The notes beneath the pieces are model-generated. The model was not told the DNA's origin, searched no databases, and saw nothing but the letters and a program-made list of their open reading frames with translations. The position numbers were made by a program, and so were the translations under genes. From Candidatus Aquiluna sp. IMCC13023 (lineage in GTDB: Bacteria > Actinomycetota > Actinomycetes > Actinomycetales > Microbacteriaceae): 64,000 nucleotides of DNA. This document shows, in pieces, positions 24,350-33,579 of this stretch. The DNA is taken from NCBI RefSeq assembly GCF_000257665.1, contig NZ_AJKR01000002.1, positions 124,001-188,000 of the forward strand. Reading direction: 5' to 3'. Each line of letters begins with the position of its first letter. The stretch's first letter is position 1.

Positions 24350-25333
24350 ATGATCAAAGGCATTAGAAAATTCTCGACTATCGGTGCAGCTTCTCTGTTG
24401 GCAGTGTCCCTAGTTGGCTGCGCGGAAGCAGGCTCTGGCCCAGATTCGTCCGGAAATAAAGTTGAAGCAGAGGCTGCTCTATTTGATCCCGGAGTTACCA
24501 CCGTGACCACAACTGAGGGATTGGTTTCAACCGACTGGCTAGAGCAAAACCTTGATGATCCAGACTTGGTGGTCCTTCAAATTGCTAACGAAGAGGGGCT
24601 ATACGAGCGCGGCCACATTCCTGAAGCTCAAAAGCTCGACTGGTACTCGGGTCTCACCGGCGGTGAGAGCAGAGGAATCATCGACGCAGCAAGCTTCCAA
24701 GCAATTACGTCATCGCTAGGAATCAATCAGGATTCAAAGGTCATTGTCTATGGCGAAACCCATCAGCTGTTTGCGACTTGGGCAGTCTGGGTGCTCAAGA
24801 TTTATGGCTTCAATAATGTTCGACTCTTGGATGGCGGATGGTCAAAGTGGCAGGCAGAGGGCAAGCAGGTCTCCCTCGCACAACCAACTGTTGAACTAGG
24901 TGACTTTGTGCCAACCGAAGCAAATCTTGAACTTAGGGCCTTCATCGAAGAGGTGGTTGCAACGGCTTCGGCTGGACCAGACACCAACTCCATCATTGTG
25001 GATAACCGCTCTCTCGAGTCCTACGTTGGCGAGGAGACCTCTGGCGCCAAGTTTGATGGCCACGTGGCCTCAGCGGAGAACTTGTTCTCCTTTGCTCTTT
25101 TCAACGAAGACGTTAGCTACCTTCAACCGGCAGAGATTGCCGCTGCATACCAAGCAATTGGTGCGACAGCCGACAAGGAGGTCATTCTCTATTGCGGCAC
25201 CGGACTGTTGGCAAGTGCTTCATGGTTCGCGCTTACCCAGATTCTTGGTTATGAAGATGTCAAAAACTATGACGGCTCGTGGACAGAGTATGGCAACGCC
25301 GAGAACGTTCCAATCGAGAATGCTGTTTCCTAA
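24350..25333 (+). CDS. Secreted rhodanese-type sulfurtransferase lipoprotein
   Basis: A 327-residue protein from ATG 24350; upstream in-frame starts give no signal peptide at the N terminus. The signal KFSTIGAASLLAVSLVGCAE has lipobox LVGC, so the enzyme is tethered outside the cell. Two rhodanese domains follow. The first has VIVYGETHQLFATWAVWVLK with no catalytic Cys. The second has VILYCGTGLLASASWFAL with the active Cys that forms the persulfide. This matches thiosulfate:cyanide or mercaptopyruvate sulfurtransferases. Its stop overlaps the YeeE-type transporter start (TAATG), suggesting that it processes or passes sulfur to that transporter. Confidence 0.9.
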   Translation: MIKGIRKFSTIGAASLLAVSLVGCAEAGSGPDSSGNKVEAEAALFDPGVTTVTTTEGLVSTDWLEQNLDDPDLVVLQIANEEGLYERGHIPEAQKLDWYSGLTGGESRGIIDAASFQAITSSLGINQDSKVIVYGETHQLFATWAVWVLKIYGFNNVRLLDGGWSKWQAEGKQVSLAQPTVELGDFVPTEANLELRAFIEEVVATASAGPDTNSIIVDNRSLESYVGEETSGAKFDGHVASAENLFSFALFNEDVSYLQPAEIAAAYQAIGATADKEVILYCGTGLLASASWFALTQILGYEDVKNYDGSWTEYGNAENVPIENAVS

Positions 25334-26574
25334 TGTCACAATTTGTGATGCCAAACCCGCCCTCGGGCGAAACCGCCCAGGAGCGGGTTTGGACTACAGC
25401 GGATAGCATCCGTTCCGCTGTTGCACTGGCTCTGATAGCTGGGCTGATTCTTTTGGCCAACTACATAGGTGAGCTGGAAGACTTTGGATCCGATGCTTCG
25501 GTGTCGCTCCTAATGGGTTTGGCCTTGGGTGTTGCATTTGAACGAGGTAGGTTCTGTTTTTTCTGCATCTGGCGAGATGCTATTGATCGCAACTACAACT
25601 CTGGCTTGACCTCGATCTACACTGCGCTTGCAGTTGGATCAATCGGCTACACGGTCCTGTTTGCCCTTTTCACTCCAAATCCGGAGGGAACATTGCCACC
25701 AGCAGCTCACATTGCACCGGTTGGTTGGCCACTGGTGCTGGCTGCATTTGTGTTCGGCATCGGTATGGCTTTGTCTGGAGCTTGCATCTCGGGACACATC
25801 TATCGGTTAGCAGAAGGCTCCCTCAGAGCAATCACCGGTCTGGTCGGGACAGTGATTGGTTTCATGGTGGCTTTTGTTACCTGGAACCCCCTCTATGAAG
25901 CCGGGATTCAAGATGCGCCAACAATCTGGTTACCAAACTACTTTGGCTACACCGGATCGCTTCTGATCACACTTGCGGTTCTGTTGGGCCTCACCATCTT
26001 TGCCCTAAAGCGCTCCGATCCAAAAGAGCAAAAGCGAATTGCACAACCAACAACTAATCTGGCGCAATTGCGTGAAAATCTGGTTCGAAAAAGGTGGTCA
26101 CCCTGGCTTACCGGAACCATTGTCGGATCAGTTGGGGTTGTTGCCTATCTTCGAGTTGAGCCGCTGGGCACGACAAGACAGCTGAATTCCTGGTCTCAAG
26201 ACCTGGCGGGTTCGCTCGGCATCAAGCCGGAGTCTCTGGCTGGCATGGACACCTTGGCAGGTTGCATTGGCGTTATCGGTGAGGTCGTCACCAATAACGG
26301 CTGGATAATCCTTGGGCTATTTGTGGCAGCACTTGCCTCGGCAATCAGCGGCAATCGCTTTAAGTTCGAATCCATCAATGTAAAAAATGGAGCCACTGCC
26401 CTTCTCGGTGGAGTGATGCTCGGCTGGGGAGCATTCACGGCCCTTGGCTGCACCGTCGGAGTTTTGCTATCTGGCATTCAGGGCTTCGCACTTTCGGGCT
26501 GGGTGTTCTTTTTGTTTAGCTTCTTGGGAGTCTTTGTGGGCATCAAACTAAAGCTGAACAAGATCGGACAGTAG
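25333..26574 (+). CDS. YeeE/YedE-family sulfur (thiosulfate) transporter
   Basis: A 413-residue membrane protein, start ATG 25333 overlapping the preceding stop. It has about ten hydrophobic segments and the Cys-containing motifs that define the family: GVAFERGRFCFFCIWRDA, ALSGACISGHIYRLAEG and TALGCTVGVLLSGIQGFA. In the E. coli relative TsuA, such Cys residues relay thiosulfate across the membrane. The neighbouring secreted rhodanese, TlpA-like and CcdA-like proteins fit uptake or sulfur relay with redox maintenance. Thiosulfate as substrate is an inference from family knowledge. Confidence 0.9.
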   Translation: MSQFVMPNPPSGETAQERVWTTADSIRSAVALALIAGLILLANYIGELEDFGSDASVSLLMGLALGVAFERGRFCFFCIWRDAIDRNYNSGLTSIYTALAVGSIGYTVLFALFTPNPEGTLPPAAHIAPVGWPLVLAAFVFGIGMALSGACISGHIYRLAEGSLRAITGLVGTVIGFMVAFVTWNPLYEAGIQDAPTIWLPNYFGYTGSLLITLAVLLGLTIFALKRSDPKEQKRIAQPTTNLAQLRENLVRKRWSPWLTGTIVGSVGVVAYLRVEPLGTTRQLNSWSQDLAGSLGIKPESLAGMDTLAGCIGVIGEVVTNNGWIILGLFVAALASAISGNRFKFESINVKNGATALLGGVMLGWGAFTALGCTVGVLLSGIQGFALSGWVFFLFSFLGVFVGIKLKLNKIGQ

Positions 26575-26577
26575 AAC

Positions 26578-27066
26578 ATGAAAAAGGCATTCCCTGCTGC
26601 AATTCTGTTGCTGATTCTTGGACTTACCGGCTGCGCCAGCGCGTCGGGGGAGTCTGGGTATCAGCCCCAGCTTGAATTTGAAGCGCAGACTGTGGCGGGT
26701 GAGAAATTCGCATCAAGCTCTTTTTCCGGCAAAGACACCCTGATCTGGTTTTGGACTCCGTGGTGCGCGATCTGTGCTCAGGAATCTGCTGACATCAAAG
26801 AGCTTCAGACGGCAAATCCTGAGGTTCAATTCATCGGGATTGCCGGCTATGGCACCCGTGGTGAAATGCAGGACTTCGTTGAGCGCACCGGTACCGACCA
26901 GCTAGTGCATCTGGCGGACACCAACGGTGAGTTGTGGGCGAACTTTCAAGTACCTCTGCAGCCCTCGATTGTGGTTCTGAATCAAGATGGAGCAGCTCAG
27001 CTTCACATAGGACCCGCAACCAGAGAAGTAGCTCAACAGCTACTAGATAGCATTTTGGAAAACTAA
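26578..27066 (+). CDS. TlpA/ResA-like thioredoxin-fold lipoprotein
   Basis: A 162-residue lipoprotein (signal MKKAFPAAILLLILGLTGC, lipobox LTGC). The redoxin domain has WFWTPWCAICAQESADIK with the CAIC active site and a cis-Pro loop QVPLQPSIVVLNQDG. It is a membrane-anchored extracytoplasmic disulfide reductase or oxidase. Its stop overlaps the CcdA-like start (TAATG), so the two form the classic electron path: cytoplasmic thioredoxin to CcdA to TlpA. Here the likely client is the cysteines of the rhodanese or the transporter rather than apocytochrome c. Confidence 0.92.
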   Translation: MKKAFPAAILLLILGLTGCASASGESGYQPQLEFEAQTVAGEKFASSSFSGKDTLIWFWTPWCAICAQESADIKELQTANPEVQFIGIAGYGTRGEMQDFVERTGTDQLVHLADTNGELWANFQVPLQPSIVVLNQDGAAQLHIGPATREVAQQLLDSILEN

Positions 27067-27926
27067 TGCAGTCGCTGCTGGCCATCTCCTTATTAGCCGG
27101 CATGCTGGCCGCGTTCAACCCTTGCGGGTTTGCGATGCTGCCTGCCTACCTTGGGGTGCAAATCCTCAAGCAAACAACCGATGAAAAAGGTAACTACCTT
27201 CGGGCTCTGAAATTTAGCTTCGGCATGGGCGCAGGGTTACTTTTGACTTTCACCGCCTTCGGGCTATTAGTCATCCCATTTGCAAGCTCCATTGAGGCCT
27301 ACCTGCCCTGGGTCACGTTGGCGGTTGCGCTGCTACTAGCAGTTACTGGAGTAGCAATTCTTGCTGGTAAGTCGGTGGGGTTGACCAAGCTGTTTCGGCC
27401 TTCAATTGCACCGAAGTCAAGCCTGCTCTCGCAGGTTGGCTATGGCGTCACATATGCTCTGGCATCGCTGTCCTGCACCATCGGACCATTCTTAGCCGTC
27501 ACTGCGACGGCAATCAGGTCAAGCTCCTGGGTCGAAATCCTCATTACATTCGCGGCCTATGGGTTTGGAATGAGTGCCATGGTCTTGTTGCTTGCTCTTC
27601 TTACGGCCTCATCGAGCCAAAAGGCCATCGCCTGGTTAAGGCGCAAAGGGAAACTACTGGAGCAGCTGATTGCCGGTTTCCTGATTGTGGTTGCGATCTA
27701 CTTATTTGCTTACGGCGTCTTTGAGCTGCAGGTGGCAGCCGGCAACCTGCAGCCAAACGTCGTTATCTCAACGGCCATAGATCTGCAGAGCTATGTCAGC
27801 AGGTTTGTCTATGGAGTTGGGCCATTCTGGGTAATTGTTGGGGTTGTTCTACTCTCGGCATTCACGGTTTGGGGATTCCGAAAGTCAAATAGGTCTGGTC
27901 CTAAGTCAGAATTACCAACGAAGTAG
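27066..27926 (+). CDS. CcdA/DsbD-like transmembrane thiol-disulfide transporter
   Basis: A 286-residue membrane protein with six or seven helices. The two redox cysteines are in FNPCGFAMLPAYLGV (helix 1) and ASLSCTIGPFLAV (helix 4), the CcdA pattern. It passes reducing equivalents from the cytoplasm to the TlpA-like lipoprotein encoded just upstream with overlapping codons. It ends the TetR-regulated operon. A short gap (27927-27986) without features separates it from the convergent photolyase-like gene. Confidence 0.92.
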   Translation: MQSLLAISLLAGMLAAFNPCGFAMLPAYLGVQILKQTTDEKGNYLRALKFSFGMGAGLLLTFTAFGLLVIPFASSIEAYLPWVTLAVALLLAVTGVAILAGKSVGLTKLFRPSIAPKSSLLSQVGYGVTYALASLSCTIGPFLAVTATAIRSSSWVEILITFAAYGFGMSAMVLLLALLTASSSQKAIAWLRRKGKLLEQLIAGFLIVVAIYLFAYGVFELQVAAGNLQPNVVISTAIDLQSYVSRFVYGVGPFWVIVGVVLLSAFTVWGFRKSNRSGPKSELPTK

Positions 27927-27986
27927 TCAGGTTGGGTTGATGGTTCGACTAGAGCTTGGGGCAGTCATATCGAACGAACTCGCGAT

Positions 27987-29180
27987 TTAGCGCAGTTTCC
28001 CCCGCCAGGCGCTGAATGATTTTACCGAGCCTGAGTGTGGGAGTTTTAGCCAAGGGTATGGGTGGACCTCGGCAAGGGTTTGGAATTTCCCAAAACTTGG
28101 AACTGGTGCGTGAGTAACCGCGACTTTATTTGCTTTAGCGAATTCAACTGGGTCACCAAGATAAACCGATAAGTCTCTTCTGGTAGCTAGATCTTGAAGT
28201 GTCTCCAGGTAAAAATAGATGCGCTTAGAAGAGAGCTGCAATTTGGCTAGCGCTTGCTCGTTGAAGACGAAAGCCACTGGAAGATCTGGGTTAGCAGCCA
28301 TTGCTGGATCACTATCTCCCAAGGATTCAATCGTGAGTAGCACTAGGTCGGGTTTGTTGACTTGAACCGGAACACGCGGGCCGGTTGTTATTTCAGGGCT
28401 TGGGTCAAAGCTAAGCAAGGGATCAGTGGCTACCGGAGACAGCTCGCGATCGGCCGGAAACTTCTCTATTGGGCAGGCGGATTTCAGAGCGCAGGAGCCG
28501 CAGAGTTCTGGCGCACGCTTCTGGACTTGCCAGCGGGCAAAGCCGTAGGGCTTTCCGTTTCCGGAACCCACGGTCCACTGCCACCCAAGCAAGTTCGCAG
28601 CTCTGGAGCCATCAATTAGTTCTTGGTGCATGCGCTCTTGTCCGTGAAGCCAACCCTTGCCGTTGCGCACACTCCAGTGAGAGGCCAACCACATTCTGGT
28701 TTGGTTCACTAACCAACCATCTTGATGTAGCTCATCGAGCGCAAAGTCCACGCAAGCCATTCCTTCGGGCCAACCATCGCCCGGGGCATCCCAGGTTTGT
28801 TCAAACCTCAAATTGCTAAATAGCTTCTTGCCGATGCGTGCGTAGAGATGCCGGGCGTATTCCTGCCATAACAGCTCGTCTCGATACTTATCTCTGTCAT
28901 ACTGCGGTGCTTTGCCGGCCACATCCCAAAGCGTCGAGAGCGAAATAATGTTGTGACGAACATAGGGAGACATAACCGTTGCGCCCCGGCTGTCTAACGG
29001 CAGCACCTCAGAGCGATCTTTGGCATAGCCACGTAGTTGAAGATTTGAGAGCGCCAAATTAGCTGCTGTCTGGCCACCTGGAATCGAACTTCTTCCACCG
29101 CCAGAATGCAATCCAGTAAAGACTTCACCTACTAGCTGTTCGGCATCGGTGGTGATATCAAATTGCTTCAATTGGGCCAA
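27987..29180 (-). CDS. Circularly permuted photolyase/cryptochrome-like flavoprotein
   Basis: A 397-residue protein starting at TTG 29180. Residues 25-230 are the FAD-binding half of photolyases: GATVMSPYVRHNIISLSTLW, YRDELLWQEYARHLYARIG, DGWLVNQTRMWLASHW and GSRAANLLGWQWTVGSGNGK. Normally the alpha/beta antenna domain precedes this; here it follows, at about 278-365: PDLVLLTIESLGDSD, LPVAFVFNEQALAKLQ, KRIYFYLETLQDLA and LSVYLGDPVEF. Between them is a Cys cluster, C227-GS-C230 and C236 in CALKSACP. The order is therefore permuted relative to the standard family. Role as DNA repair enzyme or light sensor is open. A fragment of a second copy lies at 54.8 kb. Confidence 0.85.
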   Translation of the reverse strand: MAQLKQFDITTDAEQLVGEVFTGLHSGGGRSSIPGGQTAANLALSNLQLRGYAKDRSEVLPLDSRGATVMSPYVRHNIISLSTLWDVAGKAPQYDRDKYRDELLWQEYARHLYARIGKKLFSNLRFEQTWDAPGDGWPEGMACVDFALDELHQDGWLVNQTRMWLASHWSVRNGKGWLHGQERMHQELIDGSRAANLLGWQWTVGSGNGKPYGFARWQVQKRAPELCGSCALKSACPIEKFPADRELSPVATDPLLSFDPSPEITTGPRVPVQVNKPDLVLLTIESLGDSDPAMAANPDLPVAFVFNEQALAKLQLSSKRIYFYLETLQDLATRRDLSVYLGDPVEFAKANKVAVTHAPVPSFGKFQTLAEVHPYPWLKLPHSGSVKSFSAWRGKLR

Positions 29181-29268
29181 ACTCCTCTAGTTTGAGTGAC
29201 ATAAGTTTATGCGGGAGTGCTTCAGTATTTTGAGAAACAGCCTGAGATAAAGCGCTTATTCTTGTTTC

Positions 29269-29922
29269 ATGGACTCTCTCGACCGACACGAAGACTATGG
29301 CAAAGAAGCACTAGACGAAACTGACTTATTGGCTGACCCAATCGAGCAGTTCAAGATCTGGCTCGTTGATGCCGAGGCTGAAAAAATTTATGAGCCAAAC
29401 GCATTTGTGCTTGGCACCATCAATGAGCAGAACACGCCGAGTGCCAGAACCGTGTTGCTAAAAGGTGTTGATGAGCACGGGTTTTTCTTCTTCACTAATT
29501 TTGATTCGCGCAAAGGCCAAGCCATTGATAAAAACCCTGCGGTGAGCGGGGTATTTGGCTGGTACTCAATGTATCGACAGGTTCTAGTAGAGGGTGTTGC
29601 CAAGACCGTGCCGGGTCAAGATTCGGATGAGTATTTCCACTCTCGACCACAAGAGTCTCAAGTGGCCGCATGGTCCAGTCAGCAATCACAACCAATCGAA
29701 AACCGCGATGCACTCGATGCGCAGTTCCATGCTGCGCTAGAGCGATTCAAGGAAGACGAAGTGCCGAGACCTGATTACTGGGGTGGCTATCGCATTGTTC
29801 CGACCAGGATCGAATTCTGGAAGGGGCGCTCAAACCGAATGCACGATCGAATCGCTTTTTCAAGAACTATCGATAAAGCTGGCATACCTAGTCAGTGGCA
29901 GATTCAGCGCCTACAGCCCTAG
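29269..29922 (+). CDS. pdxH: Pyridoxamine/pyridoxine 5'-phosphate oxidase
   Basis: A 217-residue FMN enzyme that makes pyridoxal 5'-phosphate. FMN-contacting segments are visible: PSARTVLLKGVDEHGFFFFT, NFDSRKGQAIDKNP and SQVAAWSSQQSQPI. The C-terminal PLP-site block is YWGGYRIVPTRIEFWKGRSN followed by RMHDR. Length and order are typical. It is divergent from the photolyase-like gene and converges on the ABC exporter gene. A stand-alone pdxH suggests B6 salvage, or de novo synthesis of the precursor by genes elsewhere. Confidence 0.95.
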   Translation: MDSLDRHEDYGKEALDETDLLADPIEQFKIWLVDAEAEKIYEPNAFVLGTINEQNTPSARTVLLKGVDEHGFFFFTNFDSRKGQAIDKNPAVSGVFGWYSMYRQVLVEGVAKTVPGQDSDEYFHSRPQESQVAAWSSQQSQPIENRDALDAQFHAALERFKEDEVPRPDYWGGYRIVPTRIEFWKGRSNRMHDRIAFSRTIDKAGIPSQWQIQRLQP

Positions 29923-29932
29923 GAGTATCTGA

Positions 29933-31741
29933 CTAAGCGTTCTTGAACTGCTCGTTGACTAATTTCGAGTAGAGACCATTGTTCTTTAGTAGCTCGGTGT
30001 GAGTTCCGCGCTCAACTACTTCACCTCCGCTAATAACAAAGATGACATCGGCATTGATTACGGTCGAAAGCCGGTGAGCAATTGCAATGGTGGTTCGGTT
30101 GCGGGTAACAGCATCCAGGGTCTCCTGAACAATGCGCTCGCTTTGGGTGTCCATTGAGCTTGTGGCTTCATCGAGAATCAAAACCGGTGGGTCTTTTAGC
30201 AGCACTCGTGCAATTGCAATTCGCTGCTTCTCACCGCCGCTTAGTCGGTAACCACGCTCACCGACCACGGTTTCGTAGCCTTCCGGGAAGCTAGAAATAG
30301 TCTCGTGAATGTTTGCGGCCTTGGCCGCAGTAATAATCTCCTCTGTGGTTGCATCGGGTTTGGCATAGGCCAGGTTCTCCCGAATGGTTGCGTGAAAAAG
30401 ATAGGTCTCTTGGTTCACAATTCCAACCTGATCAATCAAGTCGGTTTGCGCAAGATCTCGCACATCAACTCCTGCAAACAACACCTGACCCTCGCTGGCG
30501 GCATAGAGCCTAGGAATCAAGTAGCTGATCGTAGTTTTACCAGAACCCGAAGGCCCCACTAGAGCTGCATACTGACCCTTTTGAACCTTGATGCTTACCT
30601 TCTTTAGAGTCGCCACCTCATTATCAGAGCCCGGATAGCTAAATGTGACATCGCGAAGCTCCACAGACCCAAGGTTCTCAGGATTTAGTTTTTCTGGATT
30701 TTTTGGGTCGTTGATGGCTGGAGTCAGATCGATATATTCAAAGATTCTTGCAAACAAGGCCTCGCTGGTTTGTAGGTCCAGCACCACTCGCATCAGTCCA
30801 ATCAATGGAAAGAGCAATCTTGCCTGAACGGTGGTGAAAGCCACCACGGTTCCAATCGACACCACGCTACCCTCGGTTATCAACCAACCGGCAACTAGAT
30901 AAATGATTGCCGGAATAGCGGAGAAGAAAATCTGGACCATGGCAAAAAACCACTGGCCGCTCATGGTCTGTCGAACCTGCAGGCCAATCTGCACTTTATT
31001 TTCAGCCGCGTAGCGATCGACTTCTATTTGCTGGCGACCAAAACTCTTTGCCAGCAAGATTCCGCTAACCCCAAGCGACTCTTGGGTAATGGCTGTCATT
31101 TCACTTAAAGATTCTTGAGTCTTACCGGCAATCTTTGCCCGCACTTGACCCACTCGGCGCTGGGCAATCACCATCAAAGGCATTATCACTGCGGCAACTA
31201 AGGTCAGCTGCCAACTAAGTAGCAGCATCGCCACGAAGGCGGCTATCACGGTCACGGTATTGCCCAGCACGCTAGAAACAGTGTTGCTCAAAACGTTTGC
31301 CACGCCACCAACGTCGTTTTGCAAACGCGACTGGATGGTTCCAGTTTTAGTCATGGTGAAAAAAGCTAACTCCATGGACTGCAGGTGTGAGAAGAGCCGA
31401 TCACGAAGCTGCCCCATAACCTCGTTACCAACCCTGGCTGTTAGGTAGGTCTGCCAAACACCTATGGCTGCCGCAGCAATAAAGATGACAATCATCAGGC
31501 TCACCAATTGAGCAAGCACCGTCATATTTGGTGGCCCAGCCGGTGGAAAGAGGCCTTCGTTAAACGTGCGCTCAATCAGTAGCGGTGGGATAACAGAGAG
31601 GCCGGCGCCAAGTAGAACCAAAACGATTGTGCCGATTAGTGCCCCACGGTGGTTAGTAAACAACTCTGCAATGCGACCAAGCAAATTTTCAACCTTGGGT
31701 GCCGCAGCGTTTTCCGCTTTACGCTTTTCGGTGTCAACCAT
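29933..31741 (-). CDS. ABC exporter, fused permease-ATPase (MsbA/LmrA type)
   Basis: About 602 residues from ATG 31741, which has AGGGGG six bases upstream; ATG 31771 is an alternative. Six membrane helices occupy the first ~300 residues. The ATPase has Walker A GPSGSGKTT, signature RLSGGEKQR, Walker B PVLILDEATSS and the His switch AIAHRLST. It works as a homodimer or with an unseen partner, exporting lipids, peptides or drugs. It lies convergent to pdxH with an 11-base gap and divergent from the nucleoside hydrolase. Substrate unknown. Confidence 0.92.
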   Translation of the reverse strand: MVDTEKRKAENAAAPKVENLLGRIAELFTNHRGALIGTIVLVLLGAGLSVIPPLLIERTFNEGLFPPAGPPNMTVLAQLVSLMIVIFIAAAAIGVWQTYLTARVGNEVMGQLRDRLFSHLQSMELAFFTMTKTGTIQSRLQNDVGGVANVLSNTVSSVLGNTVTVIAAFVAMLLLSWQLTLVAAVIMPLMVIAQRRVGQVRAKIAGKTQESLSEMTAITQESLGVSGILLAKSFGRQQIEVDRYAAENKVQIGLQVRQTMSGQWFFAMVQIFFSAIPAIIYLVAGWLITEGSVVSIGTVVAFTTVQARLLFPLIGLMRVVLDLQTSEALFARIFEYIDLTPAINDPKNPEKLNPENLGSVELRDVTFSYPGSDNEVATLKKVSIKVQKGQYAALVGPSGSGKTTISYLIPRLYAASEGQVLFAGVDVRDLAQTDLIDQVGIVNQETYLFHATIRENLAYAKPDATTEEIITAAKAANIHETISSFPEGYETVVGERGYRLSGGEKQRIAIARVLLKDPPVLILDEATSSMDTQSERIVQETLDAVTRNRTTIAIAHRLSTVINADVIFVISGGEVVERGTHTELLKNNGLYSKLVNEQFKNA

Positions 31742-31948
31742 AAAGCCCCCTGGGCCAGAAGTTTTTTTCATGAAACAAGAGTACTTCAGCCTCGCAGCGA
31801 GTATTTTGCCGGAAAGCTGAAGGCGTAAATACCAAGCCAGGGCCACCGTCTTGCCAAGCTGCGGAAGCGCTGACTATGTCTGCATTTGGAATCTTCTGGC
31901 CGACCTCCTATACGCTTCAACAAGACCGACAAAAAAGGCGCAAATAAA

Positions 31949-32884
31949 TTGACCGTAAGCATAATTCTTGATGTTGACACAGGCGTTGATGATGCCTTTG
32001 CCATTCTCTACGCAACCCGCAATCCTGAGATAACGGTCCTCGGTATCACTTGTGTCGACGGGAACACCAGTCTGAAAAATGTCTGCAAAAACACGCTTCA
32101 GGTGTTGGACATGGCTGGAGCCTCCAGCATCCCAGTTGCCGCAGGTGCCAATGAGCCACTCATGGGCACAGCCGGCGATCTCGGCGACGCAAGCCACGTC
32201 CACGGCGGCGACGGGCTGGCCGGGCTTTCTAGCCCTGGTAGTTCAAGGGCCTTAGACAGCAGGCACGCAGTCGAGCTAATCAGAGACCTCATTGAGGGCT
32301 CCAAAGACCCGGTCGCACTTGTGCCAATTGGGCCGCTTACAAACATTGCGCTTTTTATATCCACTTACCCTGAAACTGCCAAAAAGCTCGAACGAATCGT
32401 TTTAATGGGCGGTTCTGCCTCAGGTGGGAACGTGACTGCTGCGGCAGAGTTTAATGTTTGGCATGACCCGGAAGCCGCACACATTGTTTTTAATAGTGGG
32501 CTTCGTCTGACGATGTATGGCCTTGATGTTTTCTACGACCTGAAGGTTGACCAAGAACATGTAAAAACACTCCGGGAAGTCGGCTCCGTTTCGGCCAACT
32601 TTGCTGCCGACTTGATTGAGTTCCGGTTGCAATCTTTGGGTTCTGAGATGTGCCTCGGAGACTACGGTGCCGTCGCAAGCCTGCTGCATCCAGAGCTAGT
32701 AGAGAGCAGCGTCATGAACGTGGTTGTTGATACTTCTCAGGGCCCTGGAAGAGGACAAACAATTTGTGATGCTCGCCCAGAGGCGCCCGAGCTTTACGAT
32801 TTCAGAGCAGGCAAGGAATGCACGGTTATTTTGAAGGTCGATGCGGATGCAATGGTCAAGTTGTGGATGGAGCAGATCAGGTAG
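31949..32884 (+). CDS. Inosine-uridine preferring nucleoside hydrolase family protein
   Basis: About 311 residues. No ATG is available at the N terminus; TTG 31949 places IILDVDTGVDDAFAILYATR, the calcium-binding Asp motif, next to the start. Further markers are VPIGPLTNIALFI, IVLMGGSASGGNVTAAAEFN (catalytic loop) and the late GLDV segment with Asp. The family cleaves ribonucleosides to base and ribose for salvage. A longer TTG start at 31886 is possible but adds non-conserved residues. It stands alone between the ABC exporter and PsiE-like genes. Confidence 0.87.
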   Translation: MTVSIILDVDTGVDDAFAILYATRNPEITVLGITCVDGNTSLKNVCKNTLQVLDMAGASSIPVAAGANEPLMGTAGDLGDASHVHGGDGLAGLSSPGSSRALDSRHAVELIRDLIEGSKDPVALVPIGPLTNIALFISTYPETAKKLERIVLMGGSASGGNVTAAAEFNVWHDPEAAHIVFNSGLRLTMYGLDVFYDLKVDQEHVKTLREVGSVSANFAADLIEFRLQSLGSEMCLGDYGAVASLLHPELVESSVMNVVVDTSQGPGRGQTICDARPEAPELYDFRAGKECTVILKVDADAMVKLWMEQIR

Positions 32885-32891
32885 CTAGGAG

Positions 32892-33380
32892 CTATTTTTT
32901 GAGTGCCTGTGCTTTTGAGGGCAGTGACTCTGCGACCTTGGCTAAGAATATGGCCAGCACCAGCGCAACAACTATTCCGGAGCTAATGGTCAACTCAATC
33001 ACCGCTCGGTCAAATTCTTCTCTGGACTTGCCTGAGCCCAGGGTCATGTAGGCACCGACGGTGAGGATGTGCCTCACCGCAGCGATGATGCCGATAATCA
33101 AGAAGTTCTGCAGCTGGAAGACACCATCGGTGTAGCGGGCAATGACGGTTCTTAAGATTTCCAAAATAATGATGATGAACAAAATGTCATTGATTGATTG
33201 AATCATGCCGGTTGGGAAGAAGGGAGTGGTGGTGAAGACCCTGATAACCGAGTAGATGAGTGCTGCGACAGCGATCCCGAAAAGGAAAAACCCGAGAACT
33301 ACGTGGAAGACCTCTTCCATAATCTCGACAAGGCGAGCAGGAACGAGGCTCTTTTTTTCTATCTCTGTGTCATTGTCCAT
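32892..33380 (-). CDS. PsiE-like membrane protein (phosphate-starvation-inducible E family)
   Basis: A 162-residue protein with four hydrophobic helices at about 24-48, 62-80, 92-112 and 128-150. The segment NDILFIIIILEILRTVIARY and the pattern of small charged loops fit the PsiE family. The function of this family is not established; in enterobacteria the gene responds to phosphate starvation and cAMP-CRP. It is convergent with the nucleoside hydrolase gene. No Pho box was identified. Confidence 0.8.
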   Translation of the reverse strand: MDNDTEIEKKSLVPARLVEIMEEVFHVVLGFFLFGIAVAALIYSVIRVFTTTPFFPTGMIQSINDILFIIIILEILRTVIARYTDGVFQLQNFLIIGIIAAVRHILTVGAYMTLGSGKSREEFDRAVIELTISSGIVVALVLAIFLAKVAESLPSKAQALKK

Positions 33381-33579
33381 AATTCTAAAATCCTACAACA
33401 GCTGTTTTTCTTCCCAGTTCGACAAGTTCTTTTCAGGCTTCTTTGGAGCTCGAGGCCTGTCTTGTCCTGTCTTGTCTTGTGTTGTGCGCCTAGCCCATGC
33501 CCGAGTTACAGCACTTGACCGAGATAATCTCGAGGGATAGGGTCGAAATTGTTACACAGCGTTTGGTTGACGATTTAGG
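33381..33579. other. Gene-free gap with CTTGT-type simple repeat
   Basis: The gap contains a short imperfect pentanucleotide run (CTGTCTTGTCCTGTCTTGTC and on, 33457-33486) and no credible gene. It leads into the tRNA-Arg relic. Confidence 0.6.
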
